Positions 62,008 to 64,000 of a DNA stretch of 64,000 bases are shown one piece after another; position 1 is the first letter of the stretch, and the number at the start of each line of letters is the position of its first letter. This DNA comes from Paenibacillus sp. USDA918EY (lineage in GTDB: Bacteria; Bacillota; Bacilli; Paenibacillales; Paenibacillaceae), in contig NZ_WTWY01000007.1 of assembly GCF_009870825.1 (NCBI RefSeq), positions 186,001-250,000 on the forward strand, written 5' to 3'. A program made the translations under genes and the position numbers. The notes beneath the pieces were generated by a model, which saw only the letters and a list, made by a program, of their open reading frames with translations, did no database searches and was not told where the DNA came from.

Positions 62008-62215
62008 ATTTAAGGGTATCGCAGTGTATGTAGGAACGCTGTCAAAAAGGCCATCCCGCAACTTAACTGTGACTCGTGGAAACAAAATACAGCAGCGGAA
62101 CAAGGAAAACTGCCGGCTGAAAGTGGGAAGGTTTGACCCCCTGCTCCGCCGCTCGCCTTTCCCGCAGCGCAAGGCCCTAATGCAAGGAAGCACATCGGCA
62201 GCGTCGAGCTCGCCT

Positions 62216-62490
62216 TCAACGAGGAGACCGAAAAGCATTTTTTAAGCTTAGCCCCTTCCGCTGAACCAATAGCGTAGGGGCTTTTCCTTTATCCTGACAG
62301 GTCTTACCTTTCTTATAATTCTGAGTCAATCCCCAGGAACCGTCCTGACTACCTTTGACCGACACTTTGAGCATTCTGTCACCCTGCACTATGACAATGT
62401 CATACTCTGGCTGATTCGCACCGTACTGTACAGATACATCAAAGTCACACCATGCAAACAATATTAATAAGTATATGGGTACACAGCAAA
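62216..62490 (-). pseudogene. PD-(D/E)XK-like nuclease gene fragment
   Basis: The minus frame encodes FAWCDFDVSVQYGANQPEYDIVIVQGDRMLKVSVKGSQDGSWGLTQNYKKG. The pattern Asp...Asp-Ile-Val...Val-Lys-Gly-Ser is that of small restriction-like endonuclease domains, and SVKGSQDGSWGLTQNYKKG is typical of one such uncharacterised group. The N-terminus is cut off right beside the rlmH-end repeat and the C-terminal part is replaced by the terminator DNA. It is probably the remains of a defence or mobile-element gene in the cassette closest to rlmH. Confidence 0.6.
62250..62286 (+). terminator. Rho-independent terminator
   Basis: AGCCCC and GGGGCT with inner CGCT/AGCG pairing, followed by TTTTCCTTT. The interval 62008-62249 has no supported gene. 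Confidence 0.6.
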
Positions 62491-62499
62491 AACTTCGCC

Positions 62500-62979
62500 C
62501 TACTTGTGATACGGTTCCCCCCGATTTATCTTCACGGCGCGATAAATCTGCTCTACCAGCACCAAGCGCATGAGCTGGTGCGGCAGCGTCATGCGCCCGA
62601 AGCTCAAGCGCTGCTGGGCGCGGCGCAGCACTTGATCGGAGAGCCCGTGGCTCCCTCCGATCACGAACACGACATGGCTCGTCCCGTAGGTGCCGAGCCG
62701 GTCGAGTTCGGCGGCCAGCTCCTCCGAGCTCCAGAGCTGGCCGCCGATGGCGAGCGCGATCACATGCGCGCTCTCCTTCACCTGCGCGAGGATGCGTTCG
62801 CCCTCGCGCTCCTTTACGATGGACACCTCCGCTTCGCTCAAGGTGTCCGGCGCTTTTTCGTCCGCGACCTCGATCACTTGAAATTTGATGTACGGGGTCA
62901 ACCGCTTGGCGTATTCCTGGATGCCCTGCACCAAATACTTTTCCTTCAATTTGCCGACGCCGATCACTTGAATCAACAT
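62500..62979 (-). CDS. rlmH: 23S rRNA (pseudouridine1915-N3)-methyltransferase
   Basis: Methylates pseudouridine 1915 of 23S rRNA with SAM, acting on 70S ribosomes. The 159-residue SPOUT protein has [15 protein letters not shown], the SAM knot [18 protein letters not shown] and the conserved C-terminus [28 protein letters not shown]. It is full length and intact. In staphylococci the last codons of this gene (orfX) are the insertion site of SCC elements; here too those bases are repeated across the window to the left. To the right is the normal core neighbourhood. Confidence 0.97.
   Translation of the reverse strand: MLIQVIGVGKLKEKYLVQGIQEYAKRLTPYIKFQVIEVADEKAPDTLSEAEVSIVKEREGERILAQVKESAHVIALAIGGQLWSSEELAAELDRLGTYGTSHVVFVIGGSHGLSDQVLRRAQQRLSFGRMTLPHQLMRLVLVEQIYRAVKINRGEPYHK
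62503..62517 (-). repeat. att-like site K at the 3' end of rlmH
   Basis: Reads GAACCGTATCACAAG on the minus strand, coding for Glu-Pro-Tyr-His-Lys, with the TAG stop following. It is one mismatch from the array consensus. The SCC core remembered for orfX, GAAGCNTATCATAAATGA, agrees at most positions; the G/C difference follows from Ala versus Pro in the protein. Confidence 0.75.
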
Positions 62980-63063
62980 AACATTTCCTCCATCCGTTTC
63001 ACTCGAGTTATGTATTTATTATGGCAGGCCCCGCCTGCTTTCATTTCATGAAGCTAAGCGTGC

Positions 63064-63092
63064 AAAAAGGAGCGTGCTTCCACGCTCCTTTT
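63064..63092 (-). terminator. Rho-independent terminator
   Basis: On the minus strand GGAGCGTG-GAAG-CACGCTCC followed by TTTTTGC. It closes the small CxxH/CxxC gene. Confidence 0.75.
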
Positions 63093-63108
63093 ACCTTTTT
63101 CCCTTATG

Positions 63109-63276
63109 TCAGACCACCAGAAACTCTCCGGCCTGCTTGCAGTGCGCGCATTGCACCGGCGGGTCCCAGTCGGAAAACTCCGTTTCTTTCAAGTCCACGA
63201 TGTCCGGAGCATCCTCGTATTCGTCCACGAACATGTCGATGGCAAGCTCCAAATGTTCTTTGCATACTACGTACAT
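63109..63276 (-). CDS. CxxH/CxxC protein (YyzF-like)
   Basis: A 55-residue probable zinc-binding protein of the Bacillales family defined by CxxH near the start (YVVCKEHLELAIDMFVDEYEDAPD) and CxxC near the end (VQCAHCKQAGEFL). Function unknown. It usually lies between the htrA-like gene and rlmH near the origin, as here. GGAAGGGATG precedes ATG 63276; the frame stays open further upstream without a family match. Confidence 0.88.
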   Translation of the reverse strand: MYVVCKEHLELAIDMFVDEYEDAPDIVDLKETEFSDWDPPVQCAHCKQAGEFLVV

Positions 63277-63490
63277 ATCGAAAGCATCCCTTCCAGCGCT
63301 ACACAAGGTTGTGATCATGCCTTGGTTTTGACGAAACGATAACCCTTTTCGGGGCCATTGGCACATTCGTTATCCCAAGACTTTCTCCCATTATACCATG
63401 TCCAAGCTTTAGCGGGGGACTCAATCGTCCCGAGAGGCAACGTTAGGTTGTTATCCCGCTGCCCCCCTTTTATGTTCTCTCCGAAATCGT

Positions 63491-64000
63491 TTATTGATCC
63501 GGCTTCTCCGCCAGCTTGACGTTTGCGGTTTGTTCTTTGCCGTCCCGGTAGAACGTAACCTTCACGGTATCGCCGATTTTGACCTTGTCGTACAGAAACT
63601 TTTTCATTTCCAGCGTCGTCGGAATCGGCGTATCGTTGAATTTCACGATCACGTCGTTGAGCTGAAGTCCGGCCTCCTGCGCGGGCCCGATGGCATCCAA
63701 CACCACGACCCCGTCTTTGACGTCGCTTGGCAGCTTCAGCTCTTTCAACTGGTCATCGTCCAAAGGCGCAAATGAGTTGTTCAAGTCCATCGAATAAATG
63801 CCGATATACGGGCGGGCGATCTTCCCGTGCGTCATGAGCTCGTCGACCGTTTTCATCACCTGGTCCGCCGGAATGGCAAAACCTAATCCCTCGACCCCGG
63901 TATCGGCGATTTTCATCGTGTTGATCCCGATCACTTTTCCGTTCAAATCGACCAATGCTCCGCCGCTATTGCCCTCGTTAATGGCCGCGTCGGTCTGGAT
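63491..64000 (-). CDS. htrC: HtrA-like serine protease, 3' part
   Basis: The C-terminal 169 codons of a membrane-anchored DegP/HtrA protease; the gene continues beyond 64000. It shows the catalytic serine in INEGNSGGALVDLNGKVIGIN, then GLGFAIPADQV, then a PDZ domain (YIGIYSMDLN, GVVVLDAIGPAQEAGLQLNDVIVKFNDTPIPTTLEMKKFL). In Bacillus the protease gene at this place after walRK-yycHIJ is htrC/yyxA, followed by rlmH. It confirms that the right edge is core chromosome. Confidence 0.93.
   Translation of the reverse strand: MQTDAAINEGNSGGALVDLNGKVIGINTMKIADTGVEGLGFAIPADQVMKTVDELMTHGKIARPYIGIYSMDLNNSFAPLDDDQLKELKLPSDVKDGVVVLDAIGPAQEAGLQLNDVIVKFNDTPIPTTLEMKKFLYDKVKIGDTVKVTFYRDGKEQTANVKLAEKPDQ

Noticed and set aside
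62010..62245. Short plus-strand frame ending KHIGSVELAFNEETEKHF
   Set aside because: Protein-like over about 20 residues only; too little to assign a gene or pseudogene.
1..64000. CRISPR arrays, tRNA and rRNA genes
   Set aside because: No regularly spaced repeats with unique spacers, no tRNA cloverleaf and no rRNA-like sequence were seen.

Overview
The window looks like a Paenibacillus or close Bacillales chromosome. The evidence is a leucine T-box, strong AGGAGG-type ribosome sites, an LPDTA-type sortase tail, DUF3231 and CxxH/CxxC families, and the order htrC-like protease, small CxxH/CxxC protein, rlmH at the right edge, which is the Bacillales core arrangement next to the walKR region. 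No tRNA, rRNA or CRISPR was seen.

The main result is that everything left of rlmH (62500) looks like a long, decayed array of cassettes. The last codons of rlmH (Gly-Glu-Pro-Tyr-His-Lys-stop) carry the sequence GAACCGTATCACAAGTAG. Near-copies of it (consensus GAACCGTATCATAAGTAA), all in the same orientation, recur at 41, 14306, 23236, 30321, 36794, 42032, 44973 and 56127, with degenerate copies at 35482 and 59634. Several are flanked by short inverted repeats of the form TTTCGCCG / CGGCGAAA. This is the arrangement of staphylococcal cassette chromosome (SCC) elements, which insert at the same codons of rlmH (orfX). The segment 14306-23236 has SCC-like machinery in ruined form: a P4-type primase/helicase gene with a frameshift and two truncated serine recombinase genes.

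Region by region. 41-14306: T-box-controlled leuA, a cupin regulator with a lactonase-like and an alpha/beta hydrolase, ridA, a DMT exporter, a complete heme-sensing and efflux locus (hssRS-hrtBA), and a carboxynorspermidine pathway pair. 14306-23236: the recombinase/primase cassette, with repeated AGTGCGGC motifs that may be an origin. 23236-30321: HxlR/DoxX, L25, aspartate racemase-like protein, peptide transporter, ECF sigma with a putative anti-sigma. 30321-36794: WYL regulator, two esterases, CGNR protein, DUF2269 and DUF3231 proteins. 36794-42032: HxlR and MarR regulators with four oxidoreductases. 42032-44973: a ycaQ-like gene split by an insertion that brought two secreted-protein genes. 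44973-56127: TetR/NADH oxidase, TetR/rifampin phosphotransferase, TetR/MFS, and several broken genes. 56127-62503: a sortase-anchor remnant, DUF4386, a MalT-like regulator, a collapsed copy of the recombinase cassette, TetR/MFS, and a nuclease remnant beside rlmH.

Most cassettes start with a regulator transcribed toward the repeat, followed by a divergent detoxification, redox or efflux gene. Several operators can be read directly (HxlR, MarR and four TetR sites, plus the cupin regulator). Many genes are broken by a single stop, a frameshift or truncation, so the array appears old and no longer self-mobile within this window.
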